From Lepidurus packardi (taxonomy: Eukaryota; Arthropoda; Branchiopoda; Notostraca; Triopsidae), in contig JAKZAN010000006.1 of NCBI GenBank assembly GCA_023053545.1, positions 10,758,351 through 10,822,350 on the forward strand: 64,000 nt of DNA, written 5' to 3'. Below are positions 37,581 to 61,545 of the stretch, piece after piece. The notes beneath the pieces were generated by a model. The model made no database searches, was not told the origin of the DNA, and saw only the letters and a list, made by a program, of their open reading frames with translations. Every line of letters starts with the position of its first letter. Position 1 is the first letter of the stretch. The translations under genes and the position numbers were made by a program.

Positions 37581-38865
37581 GTTCCGCAGCCATGTCAAGG
37601 CTTTTGGGTGTCTATTAACGCCCAACCAAAATCTTGTGCTCATCAAGGCATTAAAGACGACGAGTTCAACAACGGGTCGTTTTCCTCACTTGATAATGAA
37701 CAACCGTCAAAGTCATTGTCCCAAAGTCCTTTTGCAAATACAAGTGCATACGGTGTATGTGTGTGTATCCTTTAAGAGCCCTTTCAGCATGGCCATAACT
37801 GACAATTAGGAACGAGTTTTAAGACCACTTTTACTTGGGGTTCCAAAAGTTGCCTCCATCTTGCATAGAGCTTCATTGAGTGCGTTTCATTACTTCACAC
37901 TTGACGCTCGAGCAAGCCAAAGAGACCTCCTTTCATAAACTGTCAAAACTTGGCTTAAGGGTCATTTTTGCGTAAAAACTCCCTCTCTGTCTTTATTTCC
38001 ACAAGTTGCTCTGTCTCTTGAAAACAGACGCTTAACACTTTTCCGCTCTGAACTGCATCCCCGTAGTGAATGTACTTGCCAAGGAAAAAGAAAAAGATAG
38101 TGCGGTACGGGGTGACTCACATAAGTCGTCAGTCGAGATGCGTCCAGTCACGAAGGTAATATCCCCGGCAACGTCGATTTTCTCCTTTGAAAATCATAGC
38201 GAACGGGGTGTAACGAAGCCCAAACGTTCTATCAATTTCCGTCTTATCCACGGCGAACCGTATTCGTTCTATTTCCTATGAATCTCTAGCGTAGTTTCTT
38301 TTAGGATTTCATGCCAACATACACTTTGGATTTCAAATCATTATTAAGGATCATTTAGTATTTAAATAGGTTAATGTGTGTTGCCAAAGTGAAAAATTCA
38401 ATTCTATGAAATCAGAATGGTACAGGTTAAACTAACTTTAGCCTGTTTAACGAAGTCTAAACTGTTTAATTTTAACGGCTTTAAATCTTTTGTAATGTTC
38501 CTTTATACAGCAAACAAGTCATTTATATTTGTTGTGTAAGTTTTAAGTGCCAATAAAAGGCTGGGAATCTAACAATATAGCTCTGGTAGCTTTACTCAAC
38601 AAGTCCCAACTTTGACGACCGATTCAGTCCGTTTCCTGTGTACCTTTTAATAATTTGAAGAGGAAAAAATCGTTCCAATTTCCTGTTAGTATCGTGATAT
38701 ATCCCAATTTCAAATGCGTACATAAACTCTTACAGTAAGATTTTCAACGCATGCCATAAAGAATGTTATATTAATTAATTCACTCTGTAGTTACTGACCA
38801 ATGTTTAACAAACCATTTGCTGGTACTAAAAAAGACCATAAAATGTATATAACTATACAGTAGGC

Positions 38866-39360
38866 GCCGCTTATCACTGGTTATTAGAATCAGCCTCACT
38901 ACATAATCACCTTTTAAAAGGGCCGGTTCGAAGTGATAAAATTCATAGCATTTTAGTCGCTTAGTTGAATCATACTTTCGGACATTAGAATCGATTTCAA
39001 AAGAATTTCACGTAACATTTTCTTTTTAAAAACGTGCATCGAGATCTCACATGAATTTGTACTTACGCATTTACCAAAACAAACGAAAGTAAGTGAACAT
39101 TTAAAAAAATTTAGATCCCAGGTAACTTCAGTTTCATAAATTTTCTAGTTTAAGTTACTTTTGTAGTCAATAATCTGTAATTTCGTCCTTAACATCATTG
39201 TTTTTATTTTTCTCACTTAAATCGTCAACAAGACACATGTACATGGTTAATAACCCATGTACATATGTACATATAACCCAAAATCGGATATAACTACATA
39301 CATATATCCTGTTTTCGGTTGTGAGAATCGGCGCTTAATAGAATCAATATTGGCTTAATG
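38866..39360 (+). mobile_element. Possible pogo/Tigger-type element fragment
   Basis: It begins CAGTAGGCGCCGCTTATCAC after TA, in the style of Tigger/pogo terminal repeats, and has repeated degenerate words of the type CGCTTA...GAATC inside. Near 39324-39350 a related CGGCGCTTAATAGAATCAAT occurs, in direct rather than inverted orientation. No transposase and no proper right end were seen. Confidence 0.25.
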
Positions 39361-40632
39361 GCTGTTTTGGAATGCTTTGCAGTGGTCTACTATGCCTAAA
39401 AAAGAAGAGTCGTACCCTAGAAACAGCCCACATACAAAAGGAAGCAAGAACTCATCCAATACTGTGTGCACTTAACTTGACCAACGTTGTTGTGCGGAGG
39501 AGGCAGTAGGGAATCTTCCTCCGGATGGCGCACAGAATAAATAAAAATAATGCAAGTCCTAGGCTGCGCAAACTGAAATGTATGGCGTGGGATCGAACGA
39601 CAGAAAAGCAAAGATAAAATAAAACCCATGAAAAAAAAGGAAAATAATAATCGTCACGGCAACTTAACCGGACTTTTAAGCGAGGAAATGTAACGGGTCA
39701 TCAGAGGCCGTATAAAGTTGGGCCAGGCCCACGGAAGTAATGCTCGCGCGCCAAATATATCTTACCTCAACCTATAAGACTTTGTTTGTTTTTCTTTATT
39801 TATTTCTAAAGTTTTATCTTTTCCTGTTTGAAAGTAGAAAGAGGGTATTTCCAGAGCGATTGGCAAGGATGCTTGCGGGTTTTTTTTCTCTTTTACATCC
39901 ACCATCAGGTTTAGCCAGGTTTCTAGCAATGCATGGCGAATCGCAAATACGACGCCCTGTCAGTAATTCGGGACCCAATGTCGCACTAAACCCATCGGCC
40001 AGGATTTACGACAACGGCACGGCGAACCCTCGCAAAACGGGAACCCACCCCAACAGTCAAACAAACCCGGACAACATACAGGAGATGACCTGGCTTTATT
40101 TGACCTGGGCTATATTTCCCCAGTCTATACGGAAACTGAAACGGACAACATTCGCCCCACAACCCCCCTTTCACGCCATTAATGGCACCCGCTCTCTTAT
40201 ATACGTCTTTTTAAGGGCCAAACTGTCTCATTGCAATTTTCCAAGACATGATACTTCCCCTTTTTACCCCTAAAGAAGCCAAAGGAAAGCTGGACTATTT
40301 GGTGAGGGTTCACTGGAAACCATTCTGTCAACCCCCGGCCCCAACTGGTTGGACCTAATCCTTTGGTATGCAGTGCGACAAGTCTTTTTCTTTTATTTGG
40401 TAAGTTACCATTTAAAAACATAAATAAAATGTGGGTCGCTTCTGAGTAGATACTCGCAATATCTACCAACTTGTTACTTGAGCAATCCGAAGGGACTCTG
40501 AAGCCGGGGCGCAACACTACACCCCCTTTGCTCTGGTTCCACTCTATGTGCAGACAACTTACAATTAAAGTAACCAACGATCTGCTGTTGCGAACCAAGT
40601 GCAGTACTGCAGCCTCCGTTGCAGATGGAGTT

Positions 40633-40653
40633 GGGGGGGGGGGGGGGGGGGGG
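40633..40653. repeat. Homopolymer of 21 G residues
   Basis: An unbroken run of 21 G bases following GGAGTT and followed by TGG. Runs of this length are rare, error-prone in sequencing, and able to form G-quadruplexes. Confidence 0.9.
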
Positions 40654-42659
40654 TGGAAAGGGGGTACAAGTGTGCTTGAAGTATTCAACAGCGTCGGTAT
40701 TGCAGATATCAATAACCAAAGGGTCCCGACCCAAGCCCCAGCTACAGAGGTGCGATCGGAGATTCGTCTCCTGTAGATCTTTTCTGGGACAAACAAAAAA
40801 AAGATACAATAAACCGTTCTGGGTTCTTTTTCTTTTTTTAGCCCGAATTTTGCCAAGTGACGTCAGGTTCCTTGGATCAATAATTTGTGGAGTACCTAGC
40901 ATGTTAAGGCAGACGGGGAAGTTTCAGTCTATCAGGGTCGCTTTTTTGTAGCACATCACAATCTGTAGATCTGCAGGCGCGCTTCTATATTTCATTTTGG
41001 CTACCGGGGTTGCAAACGCCAGCCTTTTTCCTGCATCTTTCTTTGATTTCCTTCTGAAAAACGAAAGGAAATAGAAAGAAAAAACTTCCTTCTTGGTAGA
41101 TTAAGAGCATAAATACGAAAAGCAAATTTCGCGCCCGGAAAAGAACAAGTCTGTTCTACGGTGCCTTTCAGTCGCTTCTGGTCTGTTTCCATGTGCGAAA
41201 GGATTGGCTTAGAGCTTGGCCTTTCCTAGATCAAGAAGTATAACCTTGGTTTTTTCGCTACCAGATTCATGGTACGGAAGCCATTTCTGCTAGACAATCC
41301 TTTACGCGCAATTGCACATACTTTTTTTTCTGAAAGTAAATCACTTGTTTGTAAAAAAAAAAGAAAAATGGAAAAAAGAAACGTAAAATTATGAGCATGT
41401 ACTACAAAACCCTCAACATCCCTTATAAAACAATCTATTGCAATGAAAAAAGCTCCCAGTCATTTTGTTCTGTAGCTAACAGGGACCAGAAATTTAGAAC
41501 CAATCAATCCTTATACACGAGCGTAACACAGGAGATCATAAAAGCCACAAGCGCGTGTTACCTACATTCGACAAACCGGAAAATACTCTTCAACTTACTC
41601 TTACAATATCTCACATTACTTTTCAACAACGCTAACTTCTCGCACTAACGTATTTTCAAACCAGAAGAGCACACCTCACTGCCTAAAACACCGATTCAAA
41701 TCTATCAACATCCGCCTATCTACAGTGCTATTCCAAGGCGCCGAAGGAACTATGCCAATAATGAAAAATTACGTGTTTACATATACATACTTAGAGATAA
41801 TATTTAAAATAGGGAATATTTGAAATATATGAGAGAAAAAAATACGAGCCGTTTGCTGTGTCATTCCAGTAAAGTAAGTGCAGTAATTAAAAGACCAGAC
41901 GGGGTGGCTTCAAATTTAGCTGGAACATACTTGCTGGAGCAGTATAACAAAAAAGAGAACAACCATGCACGTCACTCCGCCTAACCCCCCGCCTATCGGT
42001 ACACGTACGATTTTGGCCTCTCAACCACGTGGAGGTCGTTACCATGCATTCTAATACTCGAGTAAGCGCAACGAAGTCAGCCTATTATATGACGAGAAAA
42101 TCCATTTTAAGAGCTAACTGAATGGACGATCGAAACTAAAAGGGTGAAACTAGGTCAGGTTAGGCAACATGGCATGTTAATCACTCCCCATAATAATAAC
42201 TGATCCTCATGAGGAATAACAATAATAATAACGGTAGTAATAAAGACCAAGTCATGTAACTAATTGGCAAATAAGTACATTGGAGCCACAGGCCTTCCAG
42301 CCGAGGCCCACTAAATAAAAAAGTCGTAAAGCATAAGTTTGACAATATGAATAGTAACATCATAATTGTCAGGTACAATGTTTTAGTTAGGATATCTTGT
42401 GTTGGTCCTATTACGTAATAGAACAAAAATTCTTACAATTGAAAGTCATTGTAAACCTTACAGTTTGTAATTATTCAACAAACCAAGAGTCCAGCTTTTA
42501 CGTTAACTTGAACAACAATTTAAAATAAAAACAAACTAAAAATTACTCGTCACCGGACATATATTTGATCCTACGCCACATTTACCGTAAATTAACTAAC
42601 TGAAAAGCAGCTGCCAGAACAGTTGAAGGAATCTTAAACTTGCTTCGATGTATAGGCAT

Positions 42660-43066
42660 TACATTAAGAACTTAAAACCAAAGTTTACTGTAGCAGCACA
42701 ATTTCCGTAATCAATTCGTCTATCTGAACTAGATTTCTCGAAAATCCTTTGCCATGTTTGAAAAGAACGTACGCCATAAATTTTCTTCCTTTTTAGTACC
42801 AACTGGAACTGCACAACCAAAGAAAATTTTCCTAGTCCACGTATTTCACTCAATTAAAAAACTAAATTAATTTCACTAAACTAAAATTAGCGTACTACTA
42901 ATTTATTATGCATGGAGAAAAATTGTCTAAGACTTCTTGCGCTAGCGATTAGTAGGCTTAACTTTACCGTTAGTGCCTTTTTAGTTAAAAGGTAATGGTT
43001 TTTAATTGCAATATTCCGAAATTACCCATGGTAACGGCCTAGACTGAGCTACGTTATACGGAAGCC
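42660..43066 (+). mobile_element. TTAA-type miniature transposon, copy C (5'-truncated)
   Basis: The right end GAGCTACGTTATACGGAAGCC followed by TTTAA matches the right end of copy B (GAGCTAAGGTATACGGGAGCC then TTAA). Internally TTTACTGTAGCAGCACAA corresponds to TTTGCTGTAGCAGCACAA of copy A. The left terminus is not recognisable, so this copy is truncated or strongly diverged. Confidence 0.5.
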
Positions 43067-43165
43067 TTTAAAGGTCCTGGAAGTACAGTATGTAAAGTAG
43101 TGTTGCATAAGGTCACACTAATCCTTTCAAAAGTTACTAAACACTTAGCCAAAGTGCCAGTAAAC

Positions 43166-43190
43166 ATAAAAATAATAATAATAATAATAA
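43166..43190. repeat. AAT microsatellite
   Basis: Seven to eight AAT/ATA units in non-coding DNA. Confidence 0.8.
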
Positions 43191-45033
43191 TACCGATAGG
43201 ACACAGCAACAGACAGCTTGCAATCAAAAAGGCATGTCAATGTATTATTTGTCTATATTATGGAAATATAAATGTCTTTCGCGACAGACGTCTCGGGAGG
43301 GATTCATGTAACATTTACGCAACAGTTAGCCCTGTCGCTCAATGCCAAAAAAGGTTTCCTTGCCTATGGTATCAACATGGCTCAATTGAGTGTCCCCCGG
43401 TGTCTTTTAACTGAGGGAAGAGAATCACAGGTTAATTAAACAGTAACACGGAACAAGTGTTGGCATAACTGCAACAGCAATTGCGTTCCCTTCCCAGCTT
43501 ACTTTCCAGCGCAGCAACACAACCCTCTTCGGAGAACCCTGGCGGCGAGTTGCGTCAGCTTTTATGCAGTTTCAAGACTATAGCTTTTGGAAATGGCCTG
43601 TAGGAAATTATAGTCCAGCGAATTGTCAGAAAAAGGAGTGTCATTTAATAGTGATCCTGAGAGACTGAGACATAGCTTGAAAACGTCAAAATCGAAAAGC
43701 GAAAGGGTTGGGGGGTGACTGGGGGAGAGCGAGGGTCTGCTTTAGCAGCATGAGACGGGATTTCAACTTCACTTTGCATTTTGCGAACTCGCGGGGGAGT
43801 TGAGCAAAGATCCTGCGAAATTCATTGCATGTTCTCCCCTATTCCCTCTCCTTCATCTCATCTCCGTGCTTTGGGGTCCCCCTTGGTTTGGTTTTCCTCA
43901 CTTTTTTTTTTTTACCCCCGGAACCCAACTTCACCCTGGAACAAACGAAGAGAAGCTTCTGCTGTCATGGCGACAGGGTAACAGCAGTCTCTCTCTCTCT
44001 CTCTTCTCTACGACTTCTCCCTCTCCACGTGTTAGCCATCTTTGCACCCCCTCTTTCCGCACAACTCACCCACCGCGTTCGCAACCCCCCGTTCGAAGCT
44101 CCGATCGATGTAAAATCGCGTGCAAAAAATGGCCTATCCCATGCCAGCAACCTCGCATGGTTACTCCTGGCTCTCCTTCTACTTGAACGAAAAAAGAATT
44201 TTGGGCATAGTTTCTGCACAGCAACAAGGATTCACTGTCAGCAATTGGTGAGCTGCAACCGAAACAGCCCGGGCAAGAAAAACGCGAGCGAAAGATAAGA
44301 CGATGATGATACGAGGAGCTATTTAGAAGAGAAAAAACGAAAGGGAATAAAAAAAAGTCGGGAGATCTTAGCCGCTTTTCTTCTCCTGTCGCTGTAACAT
44401 AGCGAAAATCGTGTTTTTACCTAGCTTGGTAGAACTAACAAAGGCTGGATGCTGGAATTGTTAATTCCTCTTTGCGAGGGGAGGGGCTTAACTAGCGTCC
44501 GATTGCTAATACAAGCGCTCCTTGAATAAATGATCTGGGTTCGGGAAAGAGAGGACCAAGTCCCCAGCCAGCCAAACCTAAAACGGCAGGTTCTTTCGCA
44601 TAAAGTGCAAAGATTAAAATTCTATCAACACAAGAGTACAGGATTACCCCCGGGGAACCAAGGACCCCAAAAGCTAGTTGGCGTGCACAAATATTTGAGA
44701 GTTATACGTCGTCAAGAGACGGCTTTGCCTTAGTCCCCCCTCACTCTTTAGCTTGACGTAGGGGTATGTCATGTCATTCAACAGCGCATAATATTATAGT
44801 ACAAATCTATTGCTCTAATAAGATTGCCCGAGTCTCAAAAGGGAGACGTAAAGGCCATTTTGGACGGAATACAGAGTCATAATCAACATAACATCACTCG
44901 TTGAAAGGCAACACAAAAAGCAAAAAAGCAAAAAAAGTGTTAAGGACACTACCTACCTCGCACTTTTGGGGTTCTCTCGGAGTAGGTGCTCCTGGAAGAG
45001 AATCCTTTTGGCCCATGTTGGAACGGATGGGGG

Positions 45034-45717
45034 TTAGAATGAAAGCCAAGAGATAGCAAAGGAGAGCAGTGCTGTCAAGCTTAAAGCCAGAAAAGACGCA
45101 TGCACAATTTTGTGCCCAGCATTGCAACCATCTTGGGAGCAATAACACTCTTCCCAATAAACCCCATTCTCCTTGACACCCCAATTGCACACGCCGGTGA
45201 CACCAGTATCAGAAACAGAGGCACATCGTCTGATTACTTGGCGCCATCGCCCATCCCCTATGTTGCGAGAAAAAGGAGGGAAAATAACGTTAGTCCACTC
45301 ACACACAATTGAAGCTTATCAGTGTAGCGACTTACAAACAAACCCACGTGGTCCTTGCTGGGTTATCTTGACGCAAAATGTGCCAGGAGTTATTGATTCA
45401 TCGCTGCTGCAGTCAACAGGAACATGCCTGGACTTGTCAAAATTGTAATACGCCCCGCAATTGTCTTCACCCTTGGGATCCTGACTTGACGAGCATTGGT
45501 AGCATTTAATGGCCAAACCTGATAAGAAATATGCACATGAGTCACGATCAGCGAATATAGCTTCAATATCAAAGGGAGTTTAAAAAAGAGCTACAGCAAT
45601 TTGAATTAGGTCTATTAATCTTTTATTTTTGGAAGAGGGAAATCAATAACGACACGTACCATCCTTGGGGAACACCCAGCAGAGAAAAAGGACGAGGAAT
45701 AATCCGCACTTTTGCAT
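45034..45717 (-). CDS. Ly6/uPAR-domain GPI-anchored protein (Ly6 gene 1)
   Basis: Predicted small cell-surface protein of the three-finger Ly6/uPAR family. Three exons, 45717-45660, 45518-45336 and 45257-45034, join in phase 1 at both introns to give 154 residues. The start is ATG at 45717 with A at -3. Residues 1-22 form a signal peptide (LFLVLFLCWVF). The mature part begins IKCYQC and has ten cysteines, ending with the family hallmark CYCSQDGCN. A hydrophobic C-terminus (ASFLALSLTALLSFAISWL) fits a GPI-attachment signal. WRQVIRRCA in exon 3 is typical of arthropod members. In insects such proteins act in septate-junction formation, ion-channel modulation and sleep regulation, but the partner of this one cannot be read from sequence. 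The downstream half of a tandem pair with the gene at 46486-47076. The strong GTAAGT donor at 45335 was chosen over read-through. Confidence 0.9.
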
Positions 45718-46485
45718 TTTTCATGTGCCACTTAATAAAAAAGAGATTCAGCCAACAAAACTACATATGAGACAAATGCGAAAGCAAAAGATTGGATGCA
45801 GCAGTGTCAACGGTGACCGGCCCCGCCTTTGTTAATTTAAAAAAAAGAGCCACTCATACGCCATCTATTAAGCACTTGAATATGATATAAAAGCGAGTAT
45901 TTCAGGATGTTTTGAGTGAATCTGGAAATAAATCGAGAAAATATTGTTTTTTTTCATCTTTTTTTACTTTTGTCTACACTAATCTTAAATAAGCGTGTGG
46001 AATTTTCCTCTTTCTTTACTTCAGCTTGTTCGTATACGTTGGCTTGAAAGCAGAATTGCTTCGTCTCTCAATACAATACATAATACATGTTAATAACGGT
46101 AATAATCATAAGATGATCGAAGAACACGAAAGAAAAGTGTTGGCATATTTGTTTTTTTATTAAATGGACGGTATTGGCTGGCCAACTCCTGCGCGATGGA
46201 GATATTGCGCTATTTACAAAGTAAATAAGTTTTTCTTTTTTTAAAAACTCACGATTCTACTCCAATTATGTCGCTGACTTAAAAGACAACAAGTTTTGAA
46301 GGCACTATTCGACGGAATGTAAACATTTACGGTAGGCAACACCTGGATGCCTGTGACAATTGTCAAAACGTTTTTTGAGATTCACCATGTAGCTAAGTAG
46401 GAAGAAAATGAGAAAATATGGTCTTGCACGTCACGACGATTCACTTCAAACGCTTAAGACATGGTACTATGCCTTCTCTTGAGGT
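45718..46485. other. Spacer between the two Ly6 genes
   Basis: About 770 bp of AT-rich DNA, 5' of Ly6 gene 1 and 3' of Ly6 gene 2. A minus-strand AATAAA (TTTATT on plus at 46156-46161) is a candidate poly(A) signal for gene 2. No coding exon is visible. It should contain the promoter of gene 1, but no convincing core element was identified. Confidence 0.5.
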
Positions 46486-47076
46486 TTAAACTATTCTTCG
46501 GTGGAATAATAGGCCAGTGCAGACTGAGCTTAATATAAGTAAAGACCAAGGTGTGGTGAACGTTAAAGCTGCATTGCATCCGTCTTTGCTGTTACAAGTG
46601 CAGGATTCCACGTGGATATTAAAAGTTCCTGTACGCTGAATGCAATAACGTTCATCTCCTCCAATGCCAGGCTCTCCTAGTCGGGCACAGGAACGGATGT
46701 ATCGCCATTCTCCATTGACTATACAAGACAAAAGAGAACCACAGATTTAGCCAAGTTTCCTTTAAAGCGTTACTTATGAGAAAGACCTTTTTGTCTGATT
46801 TTGCGGCACATCGTGGCTTTAACTCCAGGCAAATGTGTCAGCTCTGGTTGTTTAGAGCAATCAAAGAAGGGGGTGGACGTGTTATCGAAGGGATCGCCAC
46901 ATTTAGGGTCTTCTAATGAGCGACAAATCCAGCATTTGATGCCCGTACCTGCGATTGCAAGACTTGATGAAAGTTTTCTGTAAAAATGGCATGATTTTAA
47001 ACGAACCTTCTTTAACAGCGAATATGTACAAGACGGCCACGAAGAGACACACGCCTAGAGTTTTTGAAGTAGCCAT
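46486..47076 (-). CDS. Ly6/uPAR-domain GPI-anchored protein (Ly6 gene 2)
   Basis: A paralogue of the neighbouring gene. Exons 47076-47007, 46948-46787 and 46718-46486 join in phase 1 at both introns to give 154 residues. The ATG at 47076 has A at -3 and G at +4. The signal peptide is LGVCLFVAVLYIFAV. The mature domain starts GIKCWIC, contains ten cysteines and ends CTCNSKDGCN. One N-glycosylation site (NTS) is visible. The C-terminal tail WSLLILSSVCTGLLF looks like a GPI signal. WRYIRSCARLG in exon 3 parallels WRQVIRRCASV of gene 1, at the same place relative to the intron. Predicted outer-membrane-leaflet surface protein; ligand unknown. Same strand, phase pattern and total coding length as gene 1 indicate tandem duplication, though sequence divergence shows it is old. 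Confidence 0.9.
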
Positions 47077-50000
47077 TTTCCGCGTCTCTTTCTTGATTGT
47101 ACGCCCAGCACCACACCTGTGATCGACTGCAGCGCCTCTATGTCGTTGATATGCACCTGTTGAGCATGAAGTGAGGTGCTGGTTTTCCCGCGTTAAAATT
47201 CCCGAATTGGGCAACTGACCTGGTCTAGCCTATTTCATTCCGCAAAGATTGAAGGTAATAACAAGAACGGTGGGTAAAACTCAAGGACTGGTCTGCCCTT
47301 GATGTACTGTATGCACGTACACATTTTATTACGTTTTTTTGTTTCATTTTTTTTTAGACCGATCGGTGGGGACGTTCACACTATTAAACTGAACGTCCAG
47401 TAGAAACCGTGTGAGTTTCTGGGATGTAGGGCTAGGCCATTTTCAAGTAAGCCCTTTGGACACTCCGAACTTGGTAATCAAATCACAAGGCGACAAACAA
47501 CGGGAGTAAACCACGCTGGGAACTATCAGCGGAGGAAGGTCGCAAGCAAAGTCATAATTACCCATTATATCCCGGCATCATTAACTAATAAACTACAAGT
47601 ATAGTCCCCTATAATAGTCCACAGGACAAAAATCCCCGCAAGTGGTTCTACTTAGTGGACGTGCAGGAGCAGTTCTTTCGGAATGATGCCCAGAACAAAC
47701 CTGTCCTAGATTTTTCCCGCCAACCATCTTTCGACTTTAGGCATACAAACCGCAGATGAGCTACCTAAAGCCTCGCCAAATGCAACGTTTCAAATGGCCG
47801 TTAGACTGAACAAACATTTAGTCGTATTTTCCTATTATCAAGTATTTATTTTTACAAATTTTAGTTGTAGTTTACAATTATCAATTGAATTGGTATAGAA
47901 ACGGTTTAAGATGCATTTTTTTACTGCTAGTTATACCAGGCTTATAAAAATTTGGAAAGATGTTGCCATAATGACTTTTTTTTTTTTTTTTAAATGAATT
48001 TGCTTTAAAATACCTTAATTTCTCATGCAGTAATACAATTATAAGGTTAGGTTAAGGTCCTTGGTTTAGGGCACAACTAAATATTTGTCCTCATCTGCTA
48101 ATCATTCCACAGCTGCTAATTAATATTTCAACAGCTCTCAATTTAAGGCTATTTTCGTCTTGGATCTTGTCTTGTCTTCTGCTTCAGAAGTTGAACAGGT
48201 AAGTAAACATGTGCACTATGGTTAAGCAATCGGAAATCCCACCATACAAACCGAAGGACGTATCCAAAAAATTGACGTTTTTTCCACATTCGCTTTCAAT
48301 GAAACGAGTATGTAAAACTGCCCGTAAGGAAACTGAGGTGAAAAAACACAGGTTTTAACATACCTGTGAGAACTTGGTCAAACATCTGAACTATGCCTCT
48401 TTGGGTTGGTTTTGTCTCTCCCAGCCAAGGGATATGTGATATTGAGGTCATCGAAGTGACCACGGGCTAGAACGAACGAGGAGTTACGCTGAAAAAAAAA
48501 GTAGCAGTATCGTTGGGAAAAGGAGGCTACAGGTGGGAATGGGAAGGTAAGCCAAGGAAGAGGAGCCTTTTTCGTAGAGAGAGTACGTAGCCAACAAACA
48601 TCTCCAAGCAGCCAACAAAGTCACCGAGGAGAAATCGGACCCAAGTTTAGAGTTTTCTTTCCACCAGCGACCGGTGCAGCATAGCATTAGCAAAGAAGCA
48701 CAGGTCCGTGAACAGCCAACACGGAGTGTGGAAGGAAAGTACCTTTGGACTTTAGTAGTGTTCTAGCTAGCATGGTGAAAAGTAGCACGAACAGACGCAA
48801 GAACCCAAGCAACGTTTTCTTATTTAGTATACGGTGATTTACATGTGTTATGCATACGGCGTGAGAGTTGTGCTCTAGCGTGCATGCCCAAAACTCTATA
48901 TGCCCGGTTCGGGAGTGGATACTACCTCACCAGTTTGAAAGCAAATCGTTTGAACGTGTACGGATAACCTAACCATTCGACATTAGGAATATCCACTTGA
49001 ACGTGCAAGGATAACCTAACCTTTCGACATTAGGAATACAAAAAACCTGCAATCCATTGGAATGGTAAGTGAATTGACATTCCAAGCAAGTCACATAACG
49101 GTTTGTTACTACGTGAGTTGTTAAGATAACAAGTCTTGCATGGAATAGAGCGAAGATTTTAACATTTAGGCCACTGAAAGTTGAGTACAATGTTTCGTGA
49201 ATTAGCAGGTTAAACTTCTGGGCAGCAAGAAGTAAATCCAGAAAAGCGTAATTACTAGCCCCGAAACTGCCCATCGTTCAGTTGGGTACCCAACAGCGCA
49301 TAACGGCGCAGTCTCCTGTCGTCCGTAAACATCTTTTGATTATATGGTCGAGCAAGTTGTTCACTTCTTGAAGCGAAAAGTTTTACCATTTTGTACAATC
49401 CACTATTTCTATTTCTGTTCCCCAAAAAAAGGGCAAAATATGAACACGGAGATCTTGTCAAACGAGGTGTAGCTGCCAGAGACTTTTTCTTGGCACAGTT
49501 CAAATAACTGGATGATGACCTAAAGACTTCTAAAAACTCAGCTCATTCATAACACAATTTCATTTCAATTTCAATTTCAAAGGAGGGGGAAAACAATAAC
49601 AATACGCAGTCAACCAAACATTAGTCACCCTTTATCACAGCCATTCAAGCAAAACGTCCAACACGGTGAGATGACCGTTCTATATTTCGTCAAGGACTAG
49701 TTGCTATTATTACCTCCATCCCGAATCCCATTGCTCACGCATATTCCTTGCTTTCTGGATTTACACCTTCACCGGTTCAATAAGCAGATTATTTAGCGAC
49801 GACATTCTAAAAACGACAATTGGAAAATCTTCAAGGTTCGCTTCATTAGCTGTCCTTGATTAAACCCCGATAGACAAACTGAAATCCCCTGCCAACAACC
49901 CCCATTACGCGAAATAATTAAACATTATATTTTCCTCCCAAAGAGATTATTTTTAAAAAGCGAAGGAAATTATTGGAGTATTTCTTTTCCAAAAGGAAAC

Positions 50001-50538
50001 GGTCATAGTCTCCAATAAAACCATGTCAAGGAATAAGCAAACGCGGAAATGTGGTCTTGCTGAACACGTAACCAACGTTTCGGCAAGGGTAATGTAGGTT
50101 AGGCTGGAGTGCGGCGCTAATGCAATAGGAATCCAAAGTAGTTTTCCTGATAAGAGTCTTTTGTTACCAGGTTTTTGTTACCGAAAAAACCCATCATATA
50201 GCCCAATTTTAAAATAAGCGACTTTCTCCACGATCGTGCAGTAAAGTACATGGAATCCCAAAAGGTCCCAGGAAGAACAACATATGAGAAACGGCAAAGA
50301 GGGCAATCAACTTTTTAGCTTGTATCTAAGGGCGAAATCGTGATAAACTGAAGGGAAGATTTGTGAGAGAAATTTTTCAGTGATACAAACACCCCAAATC
50401 TTTTCCTTTCACTCCAGTCGAAGGACCCTTTGCTTTCACCTACATGTTTTCGCATGCAAGTTGACAAATTAAGATGTACCCTTTGTTTCTAGGTATGGAT
50501 GATTCGCGGTATTTAGTTTGCAATACAACAGAGACGAG
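47077..50538. other. Intergenic region between Ly6 gene 2 and the receptor kinase
   Basis: A divergent spacer that should contain the promoters of Ly6 gene 2 (minus) and the kinase (plus). A perfect 9-bp stem, GGACGTTCA with TGAACGTCC, lies at 47370-47398. A tandem duplication is at 48952-49038. A pyrimidine-rich acceptor-like TTGTTTCTAG at about 50482-50491 suggests that the kinase's first coding exon is preceded by a 5' UTR intron. No other gene is visible. Confidence 0.5.
48952..49038. repeat. Tandem duplication of a ~48-bp unit
   Basis: GAACGTGTACGGATAACCTA...TTCGACATTAGGAAT is followed about 48 bp later by GAACGTGCAAGGATAACCTA...TTCGACATTAGGAAT, with three or four mismatches. Confidence 0.8.

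Positions 50539-61545
<11,007 letters not shown>

Larger units (their letters stand above)
34386..45033. other. Gene-free region between the TA tract and the Ly6 genes
   Basis: I see no supported gene. It contains a GA-rich tract (34547-34613), a tRNA-like fragment (37529-37580), possible Tigger/pogo-type terminal sequence (38866-39360), a 21-base G run (40633-40653), copy C of the TTAA element (about 42660-43066), an AAT microsatellite near 43166-43190 and a CT-rich tract near 43988-44010. Open frames on both strands here lack family motifs. Confidence 0.5.

Noticed and set aside
50518-50538. Upstream start at 50518 for the kinase signal-peptide exon
   Set aside because: The codon there is TTG; the first ATG in frame, at 50539, has a strong context and sits just before the hydrophobic signal sequence.
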